A stretch of 64,000 bases of DNA from Blastopirellula marina (lineage in GTDB: Bacteria > Planctomycetota > Planctomycetia > Pirellulales > Pirellulaceae): positions 310,001 through 374,000 of the forward strand of contig NZ_PUHY01000012.1 of the NCBI RefSeq assembly GCF_002967765.1, given 5' to 3'. Positions within the stretch are counted from its first letter, which is position 1. Each line of letters opens with the position of its first letter. The position numbers were made by a program, and so were the translations under genes. This document shows, one piece after another, positions 32,201-40,900 of the stretch. The notes under the pieces are model-generated. The model was not told where the DNA came from and did no database searches. It worked only from the letters and a program-made list of their open reading frames with translations.

Positions 32201-33963
32201 TGATGGATCGTCTTGCTTTCGCTATCCGCGAACAGCACGTCCAAGAGCGGTACGTTATACTTGGCCAACTCTGCGGCACAGCGATCGATCGCATCGCGAT
32301 ACACGGGCTGCGTATCATATAATTCGCGTCCCATTCCAGGGTACTGCGAGCCTTGGCCGGTAAAGAGAAACACCACCTTGTTACGGCGACGCACAATCTC
32401 GCCGTTCGACGGCGTTTTCTCGGCCAACTTTTGTAGAGCCGCGACCGCGTCTTCTTTGGTTGTGGCGTTTACCGTTGTGCGAACGTCAAGCGTCGACCGG
32501 CCGACCGCGACACTATGGGCGAAGTCTGCCAACGAAACATCTTCGCTCTTGAGCGCTTCCAAATAACGTTCGGCCAACAGCGGCAAACCATCGGCCGTTT
32601 GCGTCGATAGAGGAATAATATGCCGCGGTCGTTCCTGCTCCGGCTTCTCGGTGCTCGGTGACGATTTCGAAACGTAGTCGCCAACGATCAAATGGCAGTT
32701 CGTACCACCAAAGCCAAACGCGCTCACCCCGGCGGTGCGCTCGCCCGGTTTGGAATTCCACGACTTCGCTTCGGTGACGATTTCGACCTGGGCGCCGCGA
32801 AGGTCAATGTAGGGATTGAGCGTTTCGAAGTTCAAATGAGGCGGAATTTGCCCCTTCGAGAGCGAGAGCACCAGTTTCAACAGGCCAGCGACACCAGCGG
32901 CTGATTCGAGGTGGCCGATATTGGTTTTGACGCTCCCGATACGCAACGGTTGCTTCTCGTCTCGATCGGTCCCCAGCACTGTCTTCAAGCTGCGTACTTC
33001 GATCGGATCGCCCAGCGAGGTGCCGGTCCCATGGGCTTCGATCAACTCGATCGCTTGGGGTTCCAGATTGGCATCGGCTAAGGCAGCGCGCAACACTTCT
33101 TGCTGCGACGGACCATTGGGCGCCGTAAGCCCGTTGGTCAATCCATCTTGATTGACAGCTGTCCCCTGGATGACGGCCAAAATCCGATCACCATCGCGTT
33201 CGGCATCGCTCAAGCGTTTCAGGATGACGGCGCCGCAACCTTCGCCGCGCACATAGCCATCGGCTTTCGCATCGAAGGTTTTGCAGCGGCCATCTGGGGC
33301 CATCATGCGGGCCTGACAGAAGGTGATCGTTCCTTCCGGTGTCAGGATCAGATTCACACCGGCGGCGACGGCCAGATCGGTCTCGCCCGATTGCAAACCT
33401 TGACAAGCGAGATGGGCCGCGACCAACGATGAACTACACGCCGTATCGACCGCAATGCTAGGGCCACGGAAGTTGAACAGGTAACTCAGACGATTGGCAG
33501 CGATCGAAAGACTGGTTCCGGTGGCGCTGTAAGCACTAAGCGATTCGAGCCCACGGAAGAGCAGACGTTGATAGTCGCTGTTGCTGATACCAACGTACAC
33601 ACCGGTGGCGCTATCGCCGAGCGACTTGACCGGAATGCCGGCATCTTCGAATGCTTCCCAAGTCACTTCAAGCAGTAAGCGTTGCTGCGGATCCATCTTC
33701 TCGGCTTCGCGTCCGCTGATGCCGAACAGGGTCGGATCGAAGTCGGCCACATTGCCGAGGAAGCCTCCCTTGCGGGTATACATCTTGCCAGGCGTGGCCG
33801 GCTCGGGATCGAAAAGGCGATCGACATCCCAGCGATCCGGCGGGACGTCACCAATGGCGTCGCGCCCTTCGATCAGAAGATTCCAAAAGGCTTCCGGGCT
33901 GTCGGCCCCCGGCAAACGACAACCGATTCCGATAACGGCAATCGGCTCATGTTTAGGCTGCAT
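26272..33963 (-). CDS. Fully reducing type I polyketide synthase with C-terminal alpha-oxoamine synthase
   Basis: A 2563-residue single-module enzyme. Domains: ketosynthase (DTACSSS, C176; EAHGTGTSLGDP; NIGHLESAAG), acyltransferase (GHSVG, S621; HAFH at 721-724, a malonyl-CoA signature), dehydratase (H931 in LNDHQLFGQPVFP, D1100), a non-catalytic structural KR region, enoylreductase (AAAGGVGQ, 1584 onward), ketoreductase (GGTGAIG from 1779, LDD at 1864-1866, Tyr1921), acyl carrier protein (S2084 in GLDSL) and a PLP-dependent alpha-oxoamine synthase (about 2170-2555, Lys2404 in LSKSFGSCGG). No methyltransferase domain and no thioesterase. The oxoamine synthase would release the chain by decarboxylative condensation with an amino acid. 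A GGAAG ribosome-binding site precedes the ATG. It lies between its carrier protein gene and a gene of unknown function. Confidence 0.95.
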   Translation of the reverse strand: MQPKHEPIAVIGIGCRLPGADSPEAFWNLLIEGRDAIGDVPPDRWDVDRLFDPEPATPGKMYTRKGGFLGNVADFDPTLFGISGREAEKMDPQQRLLLEVTWEAFEDAGIPVKSLGDSATGVYVGISNSDYQRLLFRGLESLSAYSATGTSLSIAANRLSYLFNFRGPSIAVDTACSSSLVAAHLACQGLQSGETDLAVAAGVNLILTPEGTITFCQARMMAPDGRCKTFDAKADGYVRGEGCGAVILKRLSDAERDGDRILAVIQGTAVNQDGLTNGLTAPNGPSQQEVLRAALADANLEPQAIELIEAHGTGTSLGDPIEVRSLKTVLGTDRDEKQPLRIGSVKTNIGHLESAAGVAGLLKLVLSLSKGQIPPHLNFETLNPYIDLRGAQVEIVTEAKSWNSKPGERTAGVSAFGFGGTNCHLIVGDYVSKSSPSTEKPEQERPRHIIPLSTQTADGLPLLAERYLEALKSEDVSLADFAHSVAVGRSTLDVRTTVNATTKEDAVAALQKLAEKTPSNGEIVRRRNKVVFLFTGQGSQYPGMGRELYDTQPVYRDAIDRCAAELAKYNVPLLDVLFADSESKTIHQTAMSQPTLFATEYALYELWKSWGVTPSMAIGHSVGEYVAACAAGVFSLEDALRLIALRGKLMQSLPAGGAMLAVSAGADRISTLVNGHSTNVSVAAVNSPQQTVLSGAAEAIDEMAELCQNEGIRATRLTVSHAFHSPLMEPILDEFEQAVTSIEMKPASFPIAANLTGELSKDTFIKPDYWRQHLREAVRFADGIQAIADKGGNVFVEIGPQPVLSGLGRVSVPGKENAWLPSLRSGRDDWQMMLNSLGELYEIGIPIDWNAFDSPYPRKRVELPTYPFVRSRFWAPDTMPVSSGEDFGTGTGLMPTRTSHPLLGVQIPTATDEVLYQTNLAPGFPAYLNDHQLFGQPVFPATAYVELALAAAKNHFEAGQFAVQQLQVQQPLVFAEQHSKTLQVVLLPEELGYASFRILSAESSEASEIVWKLHAAGKIIPADARPEKADLQDAFFRMEKQVDVAEFYQGAKQSGLQYGHAFQGIKQLGNGEDESLAEVALPSELQSDARNYTLHPALLDACFQTVGSLLADELTPGTTFIPIGVESITCFEEHSPPRVACSAKITARKPGRMPQVEADILLANEEGEVLAEVRGLRLARLAKIDLQKRLVADVDRWYHEIKWIETPRIGKPLTVDEKDESVWLIFGDNKPITGYLTEQLQQRKQHVMQVFPGAELEYGEEDASLDPGDPSQFADLLGALKLNATRKLRGVIYLWAQDDREGPANESVVDQAFGCQGLLHIAQALGELEEQSPRLHVVTLRGQAVVAGDAIRHPLEGTTWGLAGVIANEMPKLACTRIDIDANDRDMAGRVFGEIWVPDAETEIALRGEKRYSSRLVPMRLAAEGELIVPEQSYQLGLKKFGMLTNLELAPKRRTQPAATEVEIAVKASGLNFRDVLRALGMLQEYEKEIGILSEADVTFGFECSGVVTAVGPDVKNVQLGDEVIALSTASMTSHLLVDQNYVAKKPSNQTFDQAATIPLAFLTAHYGLVRLAKLKKGERVLIHAAAGGVGQAAVAIAKAIGAEIYATASQGKWDFLRELGIEKIYDSRTTNFSQQILEDTGGAGVDVVLNSLNQEFIPKSVECLAEKGRFVEIGKIGIWTAEQFAEIRPKASYFPFDLGDEERQSPGLIASMLADLLPQFESNKLTPLPLQAYRIEDAVEAFRFMQQAKHLGKVILQMTPPAGERPLVRGDASYLITGGTGAIGLEVCQWLIEQGAKSVVLTSRSGKASDDAADRIAALEAAGAKVTISTMDAANYDQVAAVLDFIQTELPPLAGVFHAAGVLDDATLPQQTWHRFAKVLPAKVDGSWYLHQQTRQLPLDFFVCFSSIAAMIGSPGQANYAAANAFMDALCASRRADGLPGLSVNWGPWSGGGMAAGADTRRFAGIGLGMIAPQQGLLALEELLPTRNANVGVFPVDWSKFLKQFGRNKHPRLLDELARIHRQERKVASSGGGSLRDRLQQADEDARASLIADYVADEAAKTLGISASQLDRSKPLAEVGLDSLMGIELKNGIEAELEIDIPVEEFSQDTTVTTLATAVAGLIGVEGDFSASSGQAAAPAVKEKPARALEDIPVADYQTDQFPEVIELQERIARFARMGMESPYFDVHEGTTRDTAIIGGREFVCFSSYNYVGSSGDPEVNAAAEAAIEKFGTSVSASRVVSGEKTIHGELERAIAEFLGTESSVCFVGGHSTNETTIGHLMNPGDLILHDELAHNSLVQGCILSGAQRRAFPHNDTAACERMLAEMRGKYRRAVIVVEGVYSMDGDYCDLPKLVEIKEKYKALLFVDEAHSIGTMGKTGRGICEHFGIPGSRIDFLMATLSKSFGSCGGYIAGKKTMIEYLKYTAPGFVFSVGMPPSNAAAALAALKRIDKHPEVVAKCISNSRLFLKLAKEKGLDTGHSDDTPVVPVITGNSFLALKLSRNLYARGINVQPIMYPAVEEKAARLRFFITSCHNEDQIRQTVDATAEELEKLKAEAENAAK

Positions 33964-34028
33964 CGAAAAGACTTCCGTCGCAGGTTATTAGGTGCAGGCA
34001 GCGACTTGGTACGCCAGCGTCCAACGCT

Positions 34029-34301
34029 TTATTGACCCGCTAGATAGTTCGAGAACTCTTCGATCGTGGGGTAATCGTACACGATCGTAGGATCAATCCG
34101 TTTTCCCAACCAGTTCTCCAGGTCCCCGGTCATACCGATGGCGGTGGCTGAATCTAGGGCAAAGGAATCGAAGGTCGCGCTGGGGTCGATCGAGCTAGGC
34201 TTGGCGTCCAACTCTTTGGCTAGATAATCGATAATCCAATCTTGGATTTCTTCGGCGGATTTGGTTGCGTCGCCGGAGGGTCCGGATTGATCGGCAGTCA
34301 T
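34029..34301 (-). CDS. Stand-alone acyl carrier protein
   Basis: A 90-residue carrier protein with the phosphopantetheine serine S51 in ALDSATAIG. This form, with Ala-Thr after Ser and followed by GDLENWLGKRIDPTIVYDYPTIEEF, resembles carrier proteins that partner fatty-acyl AMP ligases and hybrid PKS lines rather than the fatty acid synthase AcpP (which has DSLD). It sits 65 bases ahead of the PKS and 40 after the transferase, all on one strand. It may bring a starter acyl group to the PKS, whose own carrier domain holds the growing chain. No acyl-AMP ligase is in the window. Confidence 0.9.
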   Translation of the reverse strand: MTADQSGPSGDATKSAEEIQDWIIDYLAKELDAKPSSIDPSATFDSFALDSATAIGMTGDLENWLGKRIDPTIVYDYPTIEEFSNYLAGQ

Positions 34302-34341
34302 TACAAACCTCGTGGCTAAGGGTAACGCTTCAGTTTACCGC

Positions 34342-35115
34342 TTATCCGCCGAATCGACCACTGACCCAACCGAACGTTTTGATCTCAGGCGACTCGACAT
34401 GCGTCGAGCCAACAGCACCCACAAACCCTTCGCACGGTGCGAGTTCCATCAATCGAATCGCCGGCTTTTCCGGAAAGAGATTGAAATGATTTACGACCTT
34501 ACGCGCTTCGGGAGCCTGTAAATCAAGGGTCAGCCGATCGAGCGGAGCTCGCAGTCCCACGCCGACTGCCTTTAAATACGCCTCTTTGTGGGTCCAGAAC
34601 CGTAAGAAGTGGCGGTGACGATCTTCCTCTTGCTGATCGCAGATGTCCTTACGCTCGGCATCGGAAAGGCATCTCTGGAGCATGCTAGCGAAGCTGCGAA
34701 CCTCTCGGACCTGTTCAATGTCGACGCCAACTTCGGCATCTCGCGAGACGGCGATGACCGCCAACTCGCCCGAATGGGTCAGATTGAATCGAATACCATC
34801 CGCTTGAACGGCAACAACATTCGGCTTGCCGAACTGGCCAGTCTCGTAGGCGATCTCGCTAGGTCGCACACCAACATACCGCGCCAAGATATCACGCAGG
34901 GCAGCATGATAGACCACGAACTGTTGAGCTTGAGCTTCCCGGAAAAACTTCCCAGCGCGCAGCTGCTCGGCATCGGAGAGCTGCTTGTGAAGCTGATCGA
35001 CGGAATCGATACCCTCGTCGAGGGAGATTCGCCACAAGTGAAGCTCGTTTTGGGCGATTTCCAGTTGACGCGTCGGACGCGGCAGTGGAAACGGTTTCGT
35101 GGAAAGCTGAATCAT
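34342..35115 (-). CDS. Sfp-type 4'-phosphopantetheinyl transferase
   Basis: A 257-residue Sfp-family enzyme that moves phosphopantetheine from coenzyme A to carrier proteins. The magnesium-binding motif VGVDIE (D132, E134) and WTHKEAYLKAVG (E178, K182) are intact, and the N-terminal NLTHSGELAVIAV segment fits the group that acts on PKS and NRPS carriers. Its place at the head of the operon suggests it activates the adjacent carrier protein and the PKS. The frame is open to 35259, but the added part has no homologous character; the ATG at 35115 lacks a clear Shine-Dalgarno sequence, so the start is somewhat uncertain. Confidence 0.92.
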   Translation of the reverse strand: MIQLSTKPFPLPRPTRQLEIAQNELHLWRISLDEGIDSVDQLHKQLSDAEQLRAGKFFREAQAQQFVVYHAALRDILARYVGVRPSEIAYETGQFGKPNVVAVQADGIRFNLTHSGELAVIAVSRDAEVGVDIEQVREVRSFASMLQRCLSDAERKDICDQQEEDRHRHFLRFWTHKEAYLKAVGVGLRAPLDRLTLDLQAPEARKVVNHFNLFPEKPAIRLMELAPCEGFVGAVGSTHVESPEIKTFGWVSGRFGG

Positions 35116-35583
35116 GAAGGTGGGCCCGTATGGGTGTGCCGTGATCGGACATGCGCCCGTCTCTGTGGACGGAATCGGCGTTTTTCGGGTCCCAGGGCCA
35201 TTGTTTTCGACCAAGCGGGAGTAATCCGAAGAATCGCAATAGCTTCGCATGCGAAGCAAATCGAACTCACGGTTGTTGGCTGGGGTAGCGTCTGCCGATA
35301 AAGCCCCGACAATCCAGCCCTAAAACGAAGGTATCCCCGAGAGGCACTGGAACACAGGATCAAATAGGCAAACTAGATCAATATTTATGCGCCGCAACCT
35401 CAGCGCCAATCCCCTAAATTAAAATCCCCCTGAAGTGACTAGGCATTCCATCTCAAGGGAGACTGATCCTTCTAGTTATCTCGATTAATTCGAAGAGGTT
35501 GCTTCTAAAACGGACCACTTTTCAGCATCTCGCATCCCCCCAAACGAACGAGACACTCTCGACATCTCGCTTTAAGATGCCAA
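35116..35583. other. Upstream region of the PKS operon
   Basis: About 470 bases between queC and the transferase gene, both on the minus strand. It contains an A/T-rich stretch at about 35360-35430, where the operon promoter probably lies, but no convincing -35/-10 pair. No further gene is seen. Confidence 0.5.
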
Positions 35584-36243
35584 TTAGTCGGCATACTGGG
35601 TCGGATCGAGCAGGCCGTTCCCGCTGAATGCTTCCTTTCGCTCGACGCAGGCCCCGCACTTGCCGCAGTGTAGATCGAGGCCTTTGTAACAGGTCCATGT
35701 CTTCTCAAACGGAACCCCCAGATCGACTCCCCGTTTGGCAATCTGTCCTTTGTCCAAATGGACGAAGGGACGCCACAATTCGATGGGATTCCAGTCGCAA
35801 AGCCGCGCGGCCTGGTCCATTGCCTCGGCAAATTCAGGGCGACAATCTGGGTAAATCGCATGATCGCCGCTGTGGGCTCCATAAGCGACGGCATTGAACT
35901 TATTGGCCGCTGCCGACGCAATCGCAACCGATAGAAGCAGCATGTTACGGTTCGGGACAACCGTTTGCTTCATACTTTCTTCCGCATAATGCCCTTCAGG
36001 AACTTCCATGTCGCGGCCAGATAAGCTGTTATTGCCGAAGATCGGATTGATCGCAGAAAGATCGGCAACCTGGTGCGGAACGTTCACTCCTTCACACAGT
36101 TGACGGGCATAATCCAACTCTTTCACATGGCGCTGCCCATAGTCGACCGAAATGGCCCGAGTTTCGTGACCTTCCGCCAGAATGTAATAAAGGAGCGTGG
36201 CCGAATCCATTCCGCCAGAAACTACGACCACAACCTTTGCCAT
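35584..36243 (-). CDS. queC: 7-cyano-7-deazaguanine synthase
   Basis: A 219-residue enzyme that converts 7-carboxy-7-deazaguanine to preQ0 with ATP and ammonia, in queuosine synthesis. The PP-loop ATP motif SGGMDS (residues 9-14) and a zinc-binding set of four cysteines (C185, C193, C196, C199 in TCYKGLDLHCGKCGACVERK) are in place, and GAHSGDHAIYPDCRPEF is a conserved block. The ATG at 36243 is preferred to an ATG six codons upstream. Neighbouring queuosine genes are absent. Confidence 0.95.
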   Translation of the reverse strand: MAKVVVVVSGGMDSATLLYYILAEGHETRAISVDYGQRHVKELDYARQLCEGVNVPHQVADLSAINPIFGNNSLSGRDMEVPEGHYAEESMKQTVVPNRNMLLLSVAIASAAANKFNAVAYGAHSGDHAIYPDCRPEFAEAMDQAARLCDWNPIELWRPFVHLDKGQIAKRGVDLGVPFEKTWTCYKGLDLHCGKCGACVERKEAFSGNGLLDPTQYAD

Positions 36244-36508
36244 GCGAATTCCTTCCATCAATTCCAGAAGCGAGTGAATAGTCCCCAGTCTAGCGCTTCG
36301 TCTGACAGCTGAAAACTGCCGCTCCCGGTGGCTTTTCGGAAGCGATAGCCGAAGACAAATAAACTTGCAAATCGGGCGAACGATTCATTACACTCAAAGT
36401 TGCGAATGTGCTCCCACCTTGCGGCATCCCCCTCTCGCCAATTCAGCGAACCTTGCCGTTTGCTCCTTCCTTTTCCTATTTCTTCGATTTCCCACCCCAG
36501 GTTACCTT

Positions 36509-37918
36509 ATGGCGGTTTCTCGTGCATTTCTGACGATGATCCTCATCGCGCCGACCCTTGCGACGGCGGAAGAACTGGCCGATACTCCCGCGAAACAGGT
36601 CAGCTACTTCCGGGATGTTCGCCCAATTGTTCAAGCCAATTGCCAAGGTTGTCATCAACCGGCGAAACGGGGCGGCGACTATTTAATGACTGATTTCCAG
36701 GGGCTTCTAGCCAGTGGCGAGTCTGGAACAGCGGCGGTTGTGGCCGGCAATCCGGCGGAAAGCTATCTAGTCGAATTGATCACTCCGGTCGATGGCAAGT
36801 CGGAAATGCCGAAAGGGAAAGCGCCGCTGTCCGAGACCGATCGGCAAACGATCGTGCAGTGGATCGAACAGGGCGCGAAAGACGATACGCCGGAATCCGC
36901 CAAGGCGCAGTACGACGCCGAGCATCCTCCGACCTATGTTCGCCCGCCTGTACTGACCAGCGTCGCATTCTCGCCGGATGGAGCAACGCTGGCGGTTAGC
37001 GGCTATCACGAAGTGGTCCTTCAGAAAGCCGACGGTAGTGGCGAGTTCGGCCGTTTGGTCGGCATGTCCGAGCGGATCGAATCCATCGCGTTCTCACCCG
37101 ACGGAAGTCAACTTGCGGTCGCTGGCGGTTCGCCAGGCCGGCTGGGTGAGCTGCAAATGTGGGACGTGACGGATAGGAAGTTGGCCTATTCGATTCCTGT
37201 TTCCTATGACAACGTCTATGGTGTCAGTTGGTCTCCGGACGGCAAATTCGTTGCGATCGGCTGTGGCGATAACTCAGTCCGCGGTTACGAGGCCGCAACC
37301 GGTAAACAGGTATTCTTTAACGGTGCACATGGAGATTGGGCGCTCGATACGGTCTTCTCGAAGGATGGATCCCACCTGGTTTCGGTCAGCCGTGATATGG
37401 CAGTAAAGCTCTACGAAGTGAAGACACAGCGATTCGTTGACAACGTCACTAGCATCACGCCAGGCGCACTTAAAGGGGGCATCAACGCAGTTGCTCGCTT
37501 CCCGGGGGAAGACCAGGTCCTGATTGGCGGAGCAGACGGGACGCCGAAGATTTACCGCCTGTTCCGCGAGAAGGCCCGTAAGATCGGCGACGACTTCAAC
37601 AAGATCAAAGACTTCCCCGAGATGCCTGGCCGCATCTACGACGTCGCGTTTACTTCCGACGCCAAGAAGGCCGTGGCTTGCAGCAGCTTAGATGGCGATG
37701 GTTTCGTCCATGTGTTCGACGTCGAAAGCGGCAAGAAGTTGCTTGAACTTGAAGGTCCGCTGCATGCGATTTATTCGATCAGCGTTTCTCCTGACAACAA
37801 GCGAATTGCCTCCGTTGGCTTCGACGGCAAGATCGTTCTACATGATTTGGAATCGGGAAAGCAGTTAAAGCAGTTCGCAGCCGTCCCCATTTCACCACAG
37901 ACCGCATCGACCAAATAA
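36509..37918 (+). CDS. Cytochrome c-domain protein with WD40 repeats
   Basis: A 469-residue secreted protein. A signal peptide (residues 1-20) is followed by a planctomycete-type cytochrome c domain (PSCyt1) with the canonical heme motif CQGCH (C45, C48, H49) and a downstream GNPAESYLVELITPVDGKSEMP block holding the likely Met ligand. The C-terminal 330 residues hold WD40-type repeats (several FSPDGxxLAVxG units), probably a beta-propeller. A longer frame opens at 36365, but the ATG at 36509 begins the signal peptide. It lies 43 bases upstream of the DUF1549/DUF1553 gene, its usual partner in this phylum. Confidence 0.85.
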   Translation: MAVSRAFLTMILIAPTLATAEELADTPAKQVSYFRDVRPIVQANCQGCHQPAKRGGDYLMTDFQGLLASGESGTAAVVAGNPAESYLVELITPVDGKSEMPKGKAPLSETDRQTIVQWIEQGAKDDTPESAKAQYDAEHPPTYVRPPVLTSVAFSPDGATLAVSGYHEVVLQKADGSGEFGRLVGMSERIESIAFSPDGSQLAVAGGSPGRLGELQMWDVTDRKLAYSIPVSYDNVYGVSWSPDGKFVAIGCGDNSVRGYEAATGKQVFFNGAHGDWALDTVFSKDGSHLVSVSRDMAVKLYEVKTQRFVDNVTSITPGALKGGINAVARFPGEDQVLIGGADGTPKIYRLFREKARKIGDDFNKIKDFPEMPGRIYDVAFTSDAKKAVACSSLDGDGFVHVFDVESGKKLLELEGPLHAIYSISVSPDNKRIASVGFDGKIVLHDLESGKQLKQFAAVPISPQTASTK

Positions 37919-37961
37919 CTTACTGCCTGACGGCGTTTTGCCTGATTAGGATTCGAGAAGC

Positions 37962-40900
37962 ATGTTTCAAAAAGCCCTCCTCACCGGTCTGTTTCTGGTT
38001 GGTTTCGCCCTACCTGCCTTCGCGGAAGAATCGACCAATCGCATTCCCGCTGGCAAGTCGATCGAGAAAGTAACCGCCTTTCCGGAGAAGCTGAGTTTGG
38101 AAGGTCCGTTCGCCTATGCCCAGGTGTTAATCACAGCTCACCTGGAAAGTGGCGAACAGGTCGATCTGACGCGTCTGGCGAAACGAGTTGACACTTCCGG
38201 TGCGGTCGAAGTGAGCGAAAGCGGACTTGTCTCGCCGCTGATGGACGCCAGTGGCGAGTTGGTATTCGAGGCGGCGGGACAGGAAGTCAAGATTCCTTAC
38301 GAGGTGAAGGATTCCCACGCCGACTATCAAGCCGACTTCGTTCGGGATGTCACCCCAGCGATGAGCAAGATGGGTTGCAACCAAGGAACCTGTCACGGGG
38401 CGAAGGATGGCAAGAACGGTTTCAAGCTGTCACTACGTGGTTACGATCCGCTGTACGATCACCGTGCCCTGGTCGACGACGTCGCTGGACGCCGCTTCAA
38501 CCGAGCCGTGCCCGAGCAAAGCTTGATGCTACTGAAAACAACCGGTGTGGTTCCGCATGTTGGCGGTCAACTCACCAAGCCAGGCGAGCGACACTACGAA
38601 ATCCTCGAGAATTGGATCGCCGGGGGTGTGCAGCTGAAACTTGATTCACCGAAAGTCGCCAAGATCGATCTCTACCCACAAAACCCAACCGTCCCGCTGC
38701 CCGGCATGACGCAGCAGTTTGCCGTCTATGCGACGCTGACCGATGGGAAAGTGATTGATGTGACCGCTGATTCGTTCATCAGCAGCGGAGATATCGAAGT
38801 TGCCACCGCCGATGAACGAGGCGTACTGAAACTGCTTCGACGTGGCGAAGCTCCCGTGCTCGCTCGCTTCGACGGAGCTTACGATGCGACGACCGTTACC
38901 GTGATGGGCGACCGTACTGGCTTCGAGTGGACCGAGCAGCCCGAGAATAACTACATCGACGAATTGGTAGATCAAAAGCTGCAGCGTGTGAAAGTGCAAT
39001 CGTCCGGGCTCTGTACCGACGATCAATTCGTCCGCCGGCTCTATCTTGACCTGACCGGTCTTCCACCGACTGCCGACCAGGTTCGCACTTTCCTAGAAGA
39101 CTCACGCCCATCGAAAGAAAAGCGAGATGCGTTAATCGACCAACTGCTTGGCAGTGGGCCGTATGTCGAGTACTGGACCAACAAGTGGTGTGATCTGCTC
39201 CAGGTCAATCAGAAATACTTAGGCGATCCTGGCGTGCATGCCTTGCGAAACTGGGTAAAAAATGCGGTCGCCTCGAACATGCCGTACGACCAAATGGTAT
39301 ACGAAATCTTGACCGCTTCCGGCTCCACACTCGATCACCCGGCTAGTGCTTACTACAAGATCTTGCGAACGCCGGAAGACACGATGGAGAATACGACGCA
39401 GCTATTCCTGGCGGTTCGCTTTAACTGCAACAAGTGCCACGATCATCCATTCGAGCGCTGGACGCAGAGTCAGTACTACCACATGTCGGCCTTCTTCGCT
39501 CAAATCGGCCGCAAGGAAGACAAGCGTTTCGCGGGTCAGCGTATTGGGGGCTCGGCCGTGGAAGGTGCTACGCCGCTTGTCGAGGTGATTTACGATACCG
39601 GCAGCGGGGAAGTGAAGCACCAATTGACCGGCAAAATCTCAGAACCGGAGTTCCCTTATCAACAAGACTTAGCCGAAGACAAGGGTTCGCGGCGTGAAGA
39701 ACTGGCCGACTGGATCACCGACCCGAACAACCAATACTTCGCCTCGAGCTACGTGAATCGCATGTGGGGTTATTTGCTAGGCCGTGGCATCATCGAGCCA
39801 ATCGATGATATCCGAGCCGGCAATCCGCCAACCAACCCAGAACTGCTAGATGCGTTGACGAAAAGCTTTGTCGAAAGTGGTTTCGACACACGTCACATTA
39901 TGCGCGAGATCTGCCGTTCGCGCGTCTACCAGCAATCGATCAAGACGAATCAGTGGAACGAAGACGATGGCATCAACTTCTCGCACGCAATTCCACGGCG
40001 ATTGCCTGCGGAGGTCTTGTTTGATTCGATTCATCAGGTTACCGGCAGCATGTACAACTTGCCGCAACTTCCTTCCGGCTTCCGGGCGGCTCAGCTGCCA
40101 GGTTCGGACGTGAGCATTCCCTTTTTGGACGACTTCGGTCGACCGGCTCGCGAAAGCTCGTGCGAGTGCGAACGAGCGACCGGCGTGATGCTTGGCCCCG
40201 TGATGAAGCTTGTCAATGGACCGGTCATCAACAACGCGATCTCGGATAGCAATAACGCGCTGTCAAAACTCTCGAAAGAGATCCCCGACGATAGCAAGTT
40301 AATCGACGAGGTCTTCCTCCGCTTCCTGGGTCGTCATCCGAGTGACGAAGAAACCAAGCTCGGAATCGATCTGTTAAACCAGCCGACGCCTGATCTGGCG
40401 ATGGCGGAAACGGCACTGAAGAACTATCGCGATGAACTCCTGGCCAAGATGCCGCAATGGGAAGCGTCGTTGAGCCGGGTCGCCAGTTGGACAACCATGA
40501 AGATGGCCTCTGGCAGTTCACGTGAAGGGGCAACGTTTACTTCGCGCGACGACCAGGCAGTGTTAGTCTCAGGGCCGCTCAACAAAGATCTTTATGAAGT
40601 CGTTTTCGATCTCCCGGAAGGTCCGCTCACGGGGCTTCGCTTGGAAGTACTTCCAGATGACAGCCTACCTTCCAAGGGACCTGGCCGTGCTCCGAACGGC
40701 AACTTCGTGATCAACGAGCTCACGGCCGAGATTCGCCTGGCCGACGGCAAACCAAGCGAGAAGGTATCGTTCGGCAGGTCCGAAGCAACGTTCTCGCAAG
40801 CTGGCTGGGATGTAAGTGGCGCAGTCGACGGCAACCTTGGCAGTGGCTGGGCTGTTAGTCCCCGCTTTGGTGAAAAGCACACCGCACTTTTTGAGGTGGA

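Noticed and set aside
34609-35301. Plus-strand open frame of 230 codons over the phosphopantetheinyl transferase
   Set aside because: The minus frame has all Sfp-family motifs; the plus frame has none.
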